A DNA stretch of 5,502 nucleotides. It comes from Sulfurovum sp. Lineage in GTDB: Bacteria > Campylobacterota > Campylobacteria > Campylobacterales > Sulfurovaceae. The stretch is from positions 1 through 5,502 of the forward strand of contig SOIK01000084.1 in NCBI GenBank assembly GCA_004377245.1. Reading direction: 5' to 3'. The notes under the pieces are model-generated. The model was not told the DNA's origin. It saw only the letters and a list, made by a program, of their open reading frames with translations, and did not search any database. Made by a program: the position numbers and the translations under genes. This document shows, one piece after another, positions 1 through 5,502 of this stretch (its first letter is position 1; every line of letters begins with the position of its first letter).

Positions 1-338
1 TTGAGTACATCTTTCATAGATTTCTTCCAAGCTTTGGCTACTTTTTTAGCTTTAGGCGTACCAAGAAGTGACATATAAAATCCTGTACGACATCCCATAG
101 GAGAGATATCGATGATCTCTACTTTTTTACTGTTGAGATGATCTCTCATAAATCCTGCAAAGAGATGCTCAAATGTATGAATGCCTTTTTCTGATAATAT
201 CTCTTTATTTGGCACACAAAAACGAAGATCAAATACTGTGATATCATCTCCACTAGGTGAACTCATAGTCTTCGCAACTCTCACCGCCGGAGCTATCATC
301 TTTGTATGGTCTACTGTAAAACTGTCTAATAATGGCAT
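1..338 (-). CDS. luxS: S-ribosylhomocysteine lyase LuxS, 3' end cut by window edge
   Basis: LuxS cleaves S-ribosylhomocysteine to homocysteine and 4,5-dihydroxy-2,3-pentanedione, the precursor of autoinducer AI-2. It is a cytosolic homodimeric metalloenzyme of the activated methyl cycle. The window shows the first 112 residues of a family that usually has about 150-170, beginning [14 protein letters not shown]. The active-site residues known from the family fall at their canonical positions: Ser6, His11 and Arg39; His54, Glu57 and His58 in HTFEH (two metal ligands and the general base); and the catalytic Cys in [10 protein letters not shown] at residue 83. The third metal ligand, a Cys near residue 126, lies outside the window. 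The ATG at 338-336 is supported by AAGGA at 350-346 with a 7-nt spacer, and by the conserved N-terminus. The gene lies downstream of porB on the same strand but has its own likely promoter. Nothing suggests it is broken; it is incomplete only because of the window edge. Confidence 0.97.
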   Translation of the reverse strand, partial: MPLLDSFTVDHTKMIAPAVRVAKTMSSPSGDDITVFDLRFCVPNKEILSEKGIHTFEHLFAGFMRDHLNSKKVEIIDISPMGCRTGFYMSLLGTPKAKKVAKAWKKSMKDVL

Positions 339-394
339 AATAATTTCCTTGATAATATATTTTTGATTATAGCGTTTTTCATTCGTAATATATA
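339..394 (-). promoter_or_regulatory. luxS promoter and ribosome binding site
   Basis: Read on the minus strand, a perfect TATAAT (371-366) preceded by CGC lies 27 nt upstream of the luxS ATG. That puts the predicted transcript start near 359-358 and gives a leader of about 20 nt containing the AAGGA ribosome site (350-346). No TTGACA-like -35 is seen at the usual spacing. Instead there is an AT-rich run (TATATATA) upstream, which fits the sigma70 promoters of Campylobacterota, where the -35 is poorly conserved. The function is inferred from sequence pattern only. Confidence 0.65.
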
Positions 395-445
395 TATTTT
401 TTAAGAATTTAAAGATTTCTTTTGAATTTGTAGTAGATTTGGCTT

Positions 446-532
446 AATGGAAGTTGTGGAGAGAAGGAGCTTACTGATAGTAAGTGACTGAACGGAACAG
501 CTTCCATTCAGTCAAAGATGCTGCAAAAGCAG
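446..532. repeat. Cluster of inverted repeats between porB and luxS
   Basis: This non-coding stretch directly follows porB. It holds three local hairpins. The largest (485-514) pairs TGACTGAA with TTCAGTCA (8 bp perfect), then one G-U pair on the minus-strand RNA, then GGAA with TTCC around a 4-nt loop, giving a continuous 13-bp stem. Abutting it at 470-484 is CTTACT/AGTAAG with a 3-nt loop. A weak CTGC/GCAG stem lies at 521-532. A competing long-range pairing joins 446-457 to 497-508 (12 positions, one G-U on the plus-strand RNA or one C-A mismatch on the minus), and it cannot form together with the large hairpin. No run of T follows any hairpin on either strand, so this is not a typical intrinsic terminator, though it could shield the 3' end of the por mRNA. 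It could also be a dispersed palindromic repeat; the window holds only one copy. Confidence 0.5.
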
Positions 533-540
533 AAGAAAGA

Positions 541-1494
541 TTAAATTCTTGCTTCTTCACGGCGTTGTAGCATCTCCCAATTCTTATCAATATCACCTTG
601 AATCTGCTCAATCACATGCTTATTCTCAGGCTTGAACAAGTGTTTATAACGCCCTTGAGCACCAAGATAATCTTCAACAGGAAGAACATTCTTTGGTCTA
701 TAAAGAATATTCAGTTCATGCCCATCAAGGATCTCATAGATCGGGAACATCAATGACTCTGTTGCCAAGTCAGTTAAGAGGATAGTATCTTTTGGATCAA
801 ATCTCCACTCTGTTGTACATGGTGAAACTGTGTTGATAAAACATGGACCTTCTATCTCTAATGCTTTTTGGAAACCTTTAGCCATAGACTTCCATTTGTT
901 TGGAGCCAGTTGTGCAACATAAGGTGCACCATGTGCAGCCATGATAGCAACGATATCTTTTTTCTTCTCTTTCTTACCATAAGAGTGAGATCCCGCTTGT
1001 GCTGTAGAAGTCGTAGCTCCTATAGGTGTTGCTGATGATCTTTGTCCACCTGTATTTGCATAGTTTTCGTTATCTAGACAAATGTATGTGAAGTCATGAC
1101 CTCTTTCCATAGCACCTGAGAGCCATTGGAAACCGATATCATATGTTGAACCATCCCCACCAAATGCAACAAATTTCACCGGAGCATCATTGTCAGGCAG
1201 TGTACCTTTTCTCTTTCGTACTTTGTGCATTGCTTCTGCACCTGTTACTGCCGTAGCAGCATTTTCAAAACCGATATGGATCCAAGATGTATCCCATGAT
1301 GTAAATGGATATACTGCTGTAGATACCTCAAGACAACCCGTGTTTGCAGAGATGACAAGATTGTCATCCGTACAGTTCATAAGTTCTCTAACGATCATAG
1401 AGTGAGCACAGCCAGGACAGAGAGTATGTGCACCCTCAAATCTGTCATTATTTGTTGAAAATTCTTTTAAGTTTTTTATTGATGTAATTGCCAT
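541..1494 (-). CDS. porB: Pyruvate:ferredoxin/flavodoxin oxidoreductase, beta subunit
   Basis: This 317-residue subunit binds thiamine diphosphate and one [4Fe-4S] cluster in the enzyme that interconverts pyruvate plus CoA with acetyl-CoA, CO2 and two reducing equivalents. The four expected cluster ligands are visible: Cys26 and Cys29 in TLCPGCAH, Cys54 in SANTGCLE, and Cys226 in TVSPCTTEW. The Mg-thiamine diphosphate motif is GGDGSTYDIG (residues 112-121), followed about 27 residues later by LDNENYANTGGQ. The length is ordinary for a four-subunit enzyme of this class. The ATG at 1494 lies 3 nt after the porA stop codon, and its ribosome site AAAGGGG sits inside the last porA codons, so translation is probably coupled. 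It is the last gene of the operon; the stop codon is at 541-543. Related 2-oxoacid oxidoreductases share this fold, but the gene order favours pyruvate as substrate. Confidence 0.95.
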   Translation of the reverse strand: MAITSIKNLKEFSTNNDRFEGAHTLCPGCAHSMIVRELMNCTDDNLVISANTGCLEVSTAVYPFTSWDTSWIHIGFENAATAVTGAEAMHKVRKRKGTLPDNDAPVKFVAFGGDGSTYDIGFQWLSGAMERGHDFTYICLDNENYANTGGQRSSATPIGATTSTAQAGSHSYGKKEKKKDIVAIMAAHGAPYVAQLAPNKWKSMAKGFQKALEIEGPCFINTVSPCTTEWRFDPKDTILLTDLATESLMFPIYEILDGHELNILYRPKNVLPVEDYLGAQGRYKHLFKPENKHVIEQIQGDIDKNWEMLQRREEARI

Positions 1495-1497
1495 CTA

Positions 1498-2730
1498 TTA
1501 ACCCCTTTTTGTCTGAAAGAATCCAAGGTATGGACCTCTGAGTCCAGAGAACTGTTGGATATCTGTTGTAATGTGACCAGCATCAGCATGTGCTTGCTGC
1601 TCTTTAAAGATTCTTTTTGCTTCTTCGATAGAGAAGTCACGTCCACCAAGACCGTAGATAAAGTTTGTTACCAATGGTCTGCTAGCTGTAGTATAAAGTG
1701 CAGCCGATACTTCGTTAAAGAATGCACCCATTGCTCCAGCTGGCGACGATCTGTCAAGAACAGAGACACATTTTACATTCTTAAGTGCTTCTCTAACCTG
1801 GTCAAAAGGGAAAGGCCTGAAACATCTAATAGCCACAATACCTGCTTTTATACCCTCCGACTTAAGCTCTTCAGCAGCAATTCTTGCAGTTTCAACTGTT
1901 GTTCCAAGTGCTACAATAGCTACATCAGCATCTTCCATATTGTATGACTCTACTCTTTTATACTCTCTACCTGTAAGCTTTTCAAATTCAGCATAAACTT
2001 CATCAATTACCGGACGAGAATCCATGATTGCTTTATGCTGTTTAATTTTATGTTCAAAGTGCCAATCAGATTCTGTTTGTGCACCATAAGTAACTGGGCG
2101 TGAGAAGTCAAGCATATCATCTACAGGCACAATCTTACCAACAAATTTAGCAGCTGCTTCATCTGTTAAAGGGTAGGTATTTTGTGCTGTATGTGAAGTG
2201 GTAAAGCCATCTTGATGAACCATAACAGGAAGTCTTACAGAGTGATTTTCACCGATCTTAAATGCACAAAGTGTAAGGTCATACGCCTCTTGAGCATTAA
2301 ATGCATCCATCTGAATCCAACCGGAGTCACGTCCCAAATACATATCACTATGATCACCACTAACATTAAGCGGAGAAGCCAATGCTCTGTTTACTACATT
2401 TAATACAATAGGAAGTCTCATACCAGATGCCTGATAAAGAACCTCTGCCATAAGTGCAAAACCTTGAGAAGAAGTTGCTGTTGCAACACGCCCACCAGCA
2501 GCAGATGCACCGATACAGCCTGACATAGCAGCATGCTCAGACTCAACCATAATAAACTCGCCATCGATGTAACCATTTGCCACATATGAACCATAGTTTT
2601 CAACGATAGGTGTAGAAGGCGTAATAGGATACGCAGCAACAACATCAACATCAGCTTGTCTTAAAGCTTGCGATGCAGCGTAGTTACCATCCCAAACTTC
2701 TCTTTCATTTAAATCAAATTTTTCTGCCAT
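1498..2730 (-). CDS. porA: Pyruvate:ferredoxin/flavodoxin oxidoreductase, alpha subunit
   Basis: The alpha subunit (410 residues) carries the pyrimidine-binding half of the thiamine diphosphate site and much of the pyruvate pocket. Residues 34-41 read YPITPSTP, the signature that holds the substrate carboxylate in this family. They are followed by VESEHAAMSG (62-71, with the glutamate of the thiamine site), TSSQGFALM (86-94), NVVNRAL (111-117) and GDHSDMY (125-131). The C-terminal half is the alpha/beta domain expected for the family, with VAIVALGTTVETA (270-282), FRPFPFD (304-310), LDRSSPAGAMG (325-335) and YGLGGRDFS (359-367). The ATG at 2730 follows the porD stop by 9 nt, and its ribosome site AAAGGA (2741-2736) overlaps that stop codon. 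I see no frameshift or missing motif. The homologous 2-oxoglutarate enzyme (OorA) is the main alternative. The delta subunit encoded after gamma and the YPITPSTP context favour Por. Confidence 0.95.
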   Translation of the reverse strand: MAEKFDLNEREVWDGNYAASQALRQADVDVVAAYPITPSTPIVENYGSYVANGYIDGEFIMVESEHAAMSGCIGASAAGGRVATATSSQGFALMAEVLYQASGMRLPIVLNVVNRALASPLNVSGDHSDMYLGRDSGWIQMDAFNAQEAYDLTLCAFKIGENHSVRLPVMVHQDGFTTSHTAQNTYPLTDEAAAKFVGKIVPVDDMLDFSRPVTYGAQTESDWHFEHKIKQHKAIMDSRPVIDEVYAEFEKLTGREYKRVESYNMEDADVAIVALGTTVETARIAAEELKSEGIKAGIVAIRCFRPFPFDQVREALKNVKCVSVLDRSSPAGAMGAFFNEVSAALYTTASRPLVTNFIYGLGGRDFSIEEAKRIFKEQQAHADAGHITTDIQQFSGLRGPYLGFFQTKRG

Positions 2731-2739
2731 AATAGTCCT

Positions 2740-3201
2740 TTAATTCTTCTCTTCTTTTTTCTTTTTTTCTGGCCACTGAGACAATGCTTCACCTAGCTCT
2801 CGTTGCTCTGCGAACATTAAAAGTGATTTCGGATTTGTAGGACACACCTCTACACATACCCCACATCCTTTACAGTGATCATAGTCAATACCCAACATCT
2901 GTTTGTCTCTTGAAATAATAGAGCTATCAGGACACCATACCCAACAGTTTTGACAATCGATACATACATCAATATTAAATACAGGTTTGTCAACTCTCCA
3001 AGATGCAACAGTTGCCGTATATGAGTTGTACCCAGAGTATGTTCTCTCTTCTGCTTTTAAGTTAACAATGTTGGTTGCATCGCCATCAAATGAATGAAGA
3101 ATACTTCCTTGTGTAATCTCATGCCAGCCAAGTAAATCAAAGCCAGCTTCAAGTTGGCTCAAGCCTCTATTATCATTCGCACGTAATTTTAAATCTTGCA
3201 T
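2740..3201 (-). CDS. porD: Pyruvate:ferredoxin/flavodoxin oxidoreductase, delta (ferredoxin) subunit
   Basis: This 153-residue protein is the electron-transfer subunit. It has two [4Fe-4S] ferredoxin motifs: CIDCQNCWVWCP (Cys80, 83, 86, 90) and CKGCGVCVEVCP (Cys110, 113, 116, 120). These bind two clusters that relay electrons from the thiamine site to ferredoxin or flavodoxin. The roughly 75 residues before the first cysteine are longer than I recall for archaeal delta subunits of about 100 residues; they contain GWHEITQGSILH and SYTATVASWRV, which look like the family's lead-in region. The C-terminus is highly charged (PEKKKKEEKN) and probably disordered. The ATG at 3201 lies 12 nt after the porC stop and is preceded by AGAGGAA (3213-3207) with a 5-nt spacer. 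The tight spacing on both sides makes it an operon partner of porC and porA. Confidence 0.94.
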   Translation of the reverse strand: MQDLKLRANDNRGLSQLEAGFDLLGWHEITQGSILHSFDGDATNIVNLKAEERTYSGYNSYTATVASWRVDKPVFNIDVCIDCQNCWVWCPDSSIISRDKQMLGIDYDHCKGCGVCVEVCPTNPKSLLMFAEQRELGEALSQWPEKKKKEEKN

Positions 3202-3213
3202 TCTTGTTCCTCT

Positions 3214-3777
3214 CTACTTAACTTCGTTGTACGCTCTGTTAATTGCGTCCATATTTGCATCAATAATTTTTTGTGGAAACTTTGAAAGCACTCTTTTCAT
3301 ATTTTCTAAGAAATAATCAAGTTCAAACATGCCTGAGATTTTAACAAGTGCTCCAAGCATCGGTGCATTTGGCATTGATCTACCAATTGTATCTAAAGAG
3401 ATCTGAACACAGTCTAAAATATATACTCTCTCTTCTTTTCCTTCAAGTTCCGGAATACCGGCGATAAGCTCTTCTTTACTAAGGTGCGTAGTAATAATAT
3501 ACTTTGTCTTCTCATCCTCATTCACTGTAATATTATCTGTAAATGCCAATGCAGGATCGATAACCAAAACATAATCAGGGTTCATGAATTTTGCATGATT
3601 AAGAATAGGTTTATCATCAATTCTATTGTATGCTCTAAGTGCAGCCCCTCTTTTTGCAGAACCATATAGTGCAAAGGCTTGTACTTCTTTACCTGTTGTC
3701 GCAACAACATCCCCTAAACCCTTAGCACCAGATACTGCACCTTGACCAGCACGGCTGTGCCATCTAATCTCTGTCAT
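3214..3777 (-). CDS. porC: Pyruvate:ferredoxin/flavodoxin oxidoreductase, gamma subunit
   Basis: This is the gamma subunit (187 residues from the chosen start), called porC in Helicobacter and porG in many other organisms. It forms the domain that closes over the active site and contributes to CoA binding. The N-terminus MTEIRWHSRAGQGA carries the family motif RAGQGA (9-14). The second conserved block, ALYGSAKRGAALRAYNRID (36-54), matches the usual Y-G-x-x-x-R-G-A pattern. The frame can be read five codons further upstream to a TTG at 3792, but AGGAG at 3787-3783 lies 5 nt before the ATG at 3777, so the ATG is the better start. It is the first gene of the operon; the stop (TAG at 3216-3214) precedes porD by 12 nt. 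The gamma-delta-alpha-beta order matches pyruvate enzymes rather than the delta-alpha-beta-gamma order of 2-oxoglutarate oxidoreductases. Confidence 0.95.
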   Translation of the reverse strand: MTEIRWHSRAGQGAVSGAKGLGDVVATTGKEVQAFALYGSAKRGAALRAYNRIDDKPILNHAKFMNPDYVLVIDPALAFTDNITVNEDEKTKYIITTHLSKEELIAGIPELEGKEERVYILDCVQISLDTIGRSMPNAPMLGALVKISGMFELDYFLENMKRVLSKFPQKIIDANMDAINRAYNEVK

Positions 3778-3782
3778 GTTTT

Positions 3783-3787
3783 CTCCT
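3783..3787 (-). promoter_or_regulatory. Ribosome binding site that fixes the porC start
   Basis: AGGAG on the minus strand stands 5 nt upstream of the ATG at 3777-3775. If translation began at the in-frame TTG at 3792, this site would lie inside the coding sequence, so it argues for the shorter protein. Confidence 0.8.
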
Positions 3788-3811
3788 ATCAATATATAGT
3801 AATATTTTCAC

Positions 3812-3855
3812 TATTGTAATGCTAGCACTCTTAAAGGGTGCTTGAAATTACAATA
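3812..3855. promoter_or_regulatory. Nested inverted repeat and possible por operon promoter/operator
   Basis: The arms TATTGTAAT (3812-3820) and ATTACAATA (3847-3855) are a perfect 9-bp inverted repeat. Between them lies a second, nearly concentric one, AGCACTCT (3824-3831) with AGGGTGCT (3835-3842), 8 bp with one G-T pair when read on the plus strand. On the minus strand the por-proximal arm contains TACAAT (3818-3813), a plausible -10 that would start transcription near 3806 and give a leader of about 29 nt before porC. The repeat therefore overlaps the best promoter candidate, as an operator would. Alternatively, on the plus strand the outer arm runs into ATTTTT, resembling an intrinsic terminator, but no plus-strand gene ends nearby. 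On the minus strand no T-run follows, so termination after the phosphatase gene is poorly supported. The regulator is unknown. Confidence 0.4.
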
Positions 3856-3869
3856 TTTTTAAGTCTATG

Positions 3870-4502
3870 CTATTTGTTTGCTATGAATCCAACTGCTTCA
3901 AGTGCATTTTGATAGATATTATCACTACATTTTGATAATGTTTCTATATTCCCATACCCACATGTAACACCGACACTACCGACATTTGCATGCTTTGCAG
4001 AGAGCATGTCCATACAAGTATCTCCTATCATCCAAACTTCGGCTGTAACAGTTGGTAACTTTGAGAGTGCTTTTTGTATGGGTTCAGGGTGTGGCTTAGG
4101 ATATTCTACATCTTCTCTACCTATAAGCACCTCAAAATATGCCATTAAGCCCATATGTTCCAATAGTTCTATAGAATATTTAGCTGTTTTTGTAGTCACA
4201 ACACCTAATACTGCATGCTTACTAGCTAACTCTACTGCTTCTCTTGCTTCTGGTAAAAGTACAGTTTTTGCACAACTTATCTTTCTATAGTGTTGCTTAT
4301 ACGCAGCTACATAGTCCCATACTCTATCCTCTTGTACACCAAGTGTTTCGAACATAACATCCAGAGGATGTCCTATCTCTACTTTGATCAACGCATCAGC
4401 CGGTACTTCTTCTTCAAATGTTTTAAAAGCAATAGCAAAGCTTTCAAGTATAGCCTCAGTCGAGTCTATGAGTGTTCCGTCTAAATCAAATAGTATTATC
4501 AT
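3870..4502 (-). CDS. HAD-family hydrolase, phosphoglycolate phosphatase-like
   Basis: This 210-residue cytosolic protein has the complete set of HAD phosphatase motifs. Motif I is FDLDGTLIDS, with nucleophile Asp6 and acid/base Asp8. Motif II is GVVTTKT, with the phosphate-binding Thr at 103 or 104. Motif III is Lys136 in YPKPHPEP. Motif IV is MIGDTCMDM, with Asp161 and Asp165 binding Mg2+. The region between motifs I and II (about residues 15-80) is the helical cap of subfamily I, as in phosphoglycolate phosphatase (Gph), beta-phosphoglucomutase and pyrophosphatase PpaX. The length and the KPHPEP motif fit the Gph group, but the true substrate cannot be told from sequence. The ATG at 4502 follows the ABC ATPase stop by 10 nt with a weak, purine-rich ribosome site (AGAAGAAAAA), so the two are probably co-transcribed. 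No functional link to the transporter is evident. Confidence 0.9.
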   Translation of the reverse strand: MIILFDLDGTLIDSTEAILESFAIAFKTFEEEVPADALIKVEIGHPLDVMFETLGVQEDRVWDYVAAYKQHYRKISCAKTVLLPEAREAVELASKHAVLGVVTTKTAKYSIELLEHMGLMAYFEVLIGREDVEYPKPHPEPIQKALSKLPTVTAEVWMIGDTCMDMLSAKHANVGSVGVTCGYGNIETLSKCSDNIYQNALEAVGFIANK

Positions 4503-4512
4503 TTTTTCTTCT

Positions 4513-5502
4513 TTATCTTTTATTTAGTAATTTCGGTGCCGACGCCAACAACTTCTGTGTGTATTCATGCTGTGGGTTTTCCATCACATTCACCACAGAA
4601 CCATGTTCAACTATTTTTCCATCTTTCATCACAGCTACCTCATCAGCGATAATAGGGACAATAGATAGATCATGAGTGATAAACAGATAGGATACTCCCG
4701 ACTCCTGTTGTAGTTTTTTAAGTAGTTTAAGTACTTGCGAACGCACAGTGACATCAAGTGCCGAGGTAGGCTCATCACAGATGATAAGTTCAGGCTCTAC
4801 AGCTAATGCCCGTGCAATTCCTATTCGCTGTCGTTGTCCTCCTGAAAACTCGTGTGGGTAACGATGGGCATGTTCTGCTTCCAAATCAACTTTTAAGAGA
4901 AGTTCTCTTATGTGTTCATCTTGTGAAACTCTATCTTTTGAACCCACACCCAAACTAACCATACCCTCACGGATAATATCACCTATGGTCATACGAGGGT
5001 TTAGTGCAGAGAATGGATCTTGGAAAATAACTTGTATCTTACGACGATAGGGTTTTAATTCTGTCCCACTTAACCTACCAAGGTTTTGGTTCTCAAATTT
5101 TACTGTTCCATCCGTGACAGGTACTAAAGAGAGTATCGCTTGACCGATGGTACTCTTTCCACTCCCAGACTCGCCAACTAAAGCCAAAGTTTTTCCTCTA
5201 GGAATAGAGAATGTAACACCATCAACAGCTTTCACATAACCAACAGTTCGTTGAAAAAAACCTTTTTTGATAGGAAAATAGACTTTTAGATCCTCTACTT
5301 CAAGTAGTCTATCTGGCTCTTTCCCTGTCTCTCTATCTTCTTTTGTCCCCATAGCATCTCTTAGTAGGCTTTTGGTGTATGGGTGTTGAGGATCATTAAA
5401 AAACGTTTTACAATCCGCCTGTTCCAAAATCTCTCCATGGCGCATCACAGCCACTCTATCTGCCATCTGGGCAACTACAGCCATATCATGGGTAATAAAA
5501 AG
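4513..5502 (-). CDS. Fused two-domain oligopeptide/microcin-type ABC transporter ATPase, 5' part outside window
   Basis: This is the cytoplasmic ATPase of an importer of the dipeptide/oligopeptide family. The reading frame is open to the window edge and begins mid-protein with LFITHDMAVVAQ, the H-loop of a first nucleotide-binding domain. The ATG at 5484 is therefore only the Met of THDM, not a start. After the first domain's tail (DPQHPYTKSLL) comes a linker, then a complete second domain. Counting the first visible residue as 1, it has Walker A GESGSGKST at 110-118, the Q-loop QDPFSALNP from 161, signature SGGQRQR from 220, Walker B LIICDEP at 239-245 and the H-loop THD near 276-278. It ends with a second copy of the family tail (NPQHEYTQKLL). 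Two domains in one chain is the layout of YejF and of fused DppD-DppF proteins. The substrate (peptides, microcin C-like compounds, nickel chelates) cannot be decided here; permease and binding-protein genes would be expected beyond the right edge. Confidence 0.93.
   Translation of the reverse strand, partial: LFITHDMAVVAQMADRVAVMRHGEILEQADCKTFFNDPQHPYTKSLLRDAMGTKEDRETGKEPDRLLEVEDLKVYFPIKKGFFQRTVGYVKAVDGVTFSIPRGKTLALVGESGSGKSTIGQAILSLVPVTDGTVKFENQNLGRLSGTELKPYRRKIQVIFQDPFSALNPRMTIGDIIREGMVSLGVGSKDRVSQDEHIRELLLKVDLEAEHAHRYPHEFSGGQRQRIGIARALAVEPELIICDEPTSALDVTVRSQVLKLLKKLQQESGVSYLFITHDLSIVPIIADEVAVMKDGKIVEHGSVVNVMENPQHEYTQKLLASAPKLLNKR

Noticed and set aside
181..366. 61-codon plus-strand frame with a hydrophobic stretch that could look like a small membrane protein
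   Set aside because: It is antisense to the luxS coding region and promoter. The hydrophobic run is the complement of conserved LuxS codons.
448..492. Tiny plus-strand ORF (ATG at 448, 14 codons, TGA at 490-492) in the porB-luxS gap
   Set aside because: It is very short, lies wholly within the inverted-repeat cluster and has no clear ribosome site; the secondary structure explains the sequence better.
446..514. Intrinsic transcription terminator for the por operon
   Set aside because: The hairpins are strong, but on the minus strand they are followed by CACTTACT and CTCCTTCTC sequences rather than a T-run, so I left it as a structured repeat of unknown role.
1555..1947. 130-codon open frame on the plus strand inside porA
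   Set aside because: It is entirely antisense to a well-supported conserved gene. Its translation is rich in Cys and Ser with no recognisable domain, as expected for a shadow frame.
2418..2651. 77-codon minus-strand frame rich in Leu within porA
   Set aside because: It overlaps porA on the same strand in another frame; the Leu richness comes from reading Ala/Gly-rich porA codons out of frame.
4006..4484. Two consecutive plus-strand open frames (94 and 64 codons) opposite the HAD phosphatase
   Set aside because: Both lie antisense to a gene with all four HAD motifs intact, and neither has a plausible ribosome site or family resemblance.
1..5502. A previously undescribed multi-gene system
   Set aside because: All six genes fall in well-known families with intact motifs and expected order. 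No unknown ORF, mobile element, CRISPR, toxin-antitoxin or phage gene could be supported on either strand.

Overview
The window looks like ordinary chromosomal DNA from a member of the Campylobacterota (epsilonproteobacteria), plausibly a free-living Sulfurimonas/Sulfurovum-type organism. This rests on three things. The DNA is AT-rich. The four-subunit pyruvate oxidoreductase is in the gene order gamma-delta-alpha-beta, the order known as porCDAB from Helicobacter and relatives. A luxS gene follows, with a promoter that has a clear TATAAT -10 box but no recognisable -35. The genus is an inference; no rRNA or other phylogenetic marker is present. Every gene I support is on the minus strand, so the window is transcribed right to left.

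Region by region in transcription order: (1) 5502-4513, the 3' part of a fused two-domain oligopeptide/microcin-type ABC ATPase (YejF/DppDF-like), cut by the right edge. (2) 4502-3870, a HAD-family phosphatase of the phosphoglycolate phosphatase type, 10 nt after the ATPase and probably co-transcribed. (3) 3869-3778, an intergenic region with a nested inverted repeat overlapping a possible -10 for the next operon. (4) 3777-541, porC-porD-porA-porB, packed with gaps of 12, 9 and 3 nt. (5) 540-339, an intergenic region with several abutting hairpins and the luxS promoter. (6) 338-1, the N-terminal two thirds of luxS, cut by the left edge.

The four Por subunits form one enzyme. The gamma, alpha and beta subunits bind pyruvate, CoA and thiamine diphosphate, and the two-cluster ferredoxin delta subunit passes electrons to an external ferredoxin or flavodoxin. 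In a heterotroph it oxidises pyruvate to acetyl-CoA; in an autotroph with the reductive TCA cycle the same enzyme can run as pyruvate synthase. All cofactor-binding residues I can check are present. LuxS belongs to the activated methyl cycle and makes the AI-2 precursor.

I see no mobile element, CRISPR array, tRNA, rRNA or defence system, and no sign of a new multi-gene system. The most unusual parts are the two intergenic regions with secondary structure; the one at 446-532 can fold in two mutually exclusive ways and may be a dispersed structured repeat.
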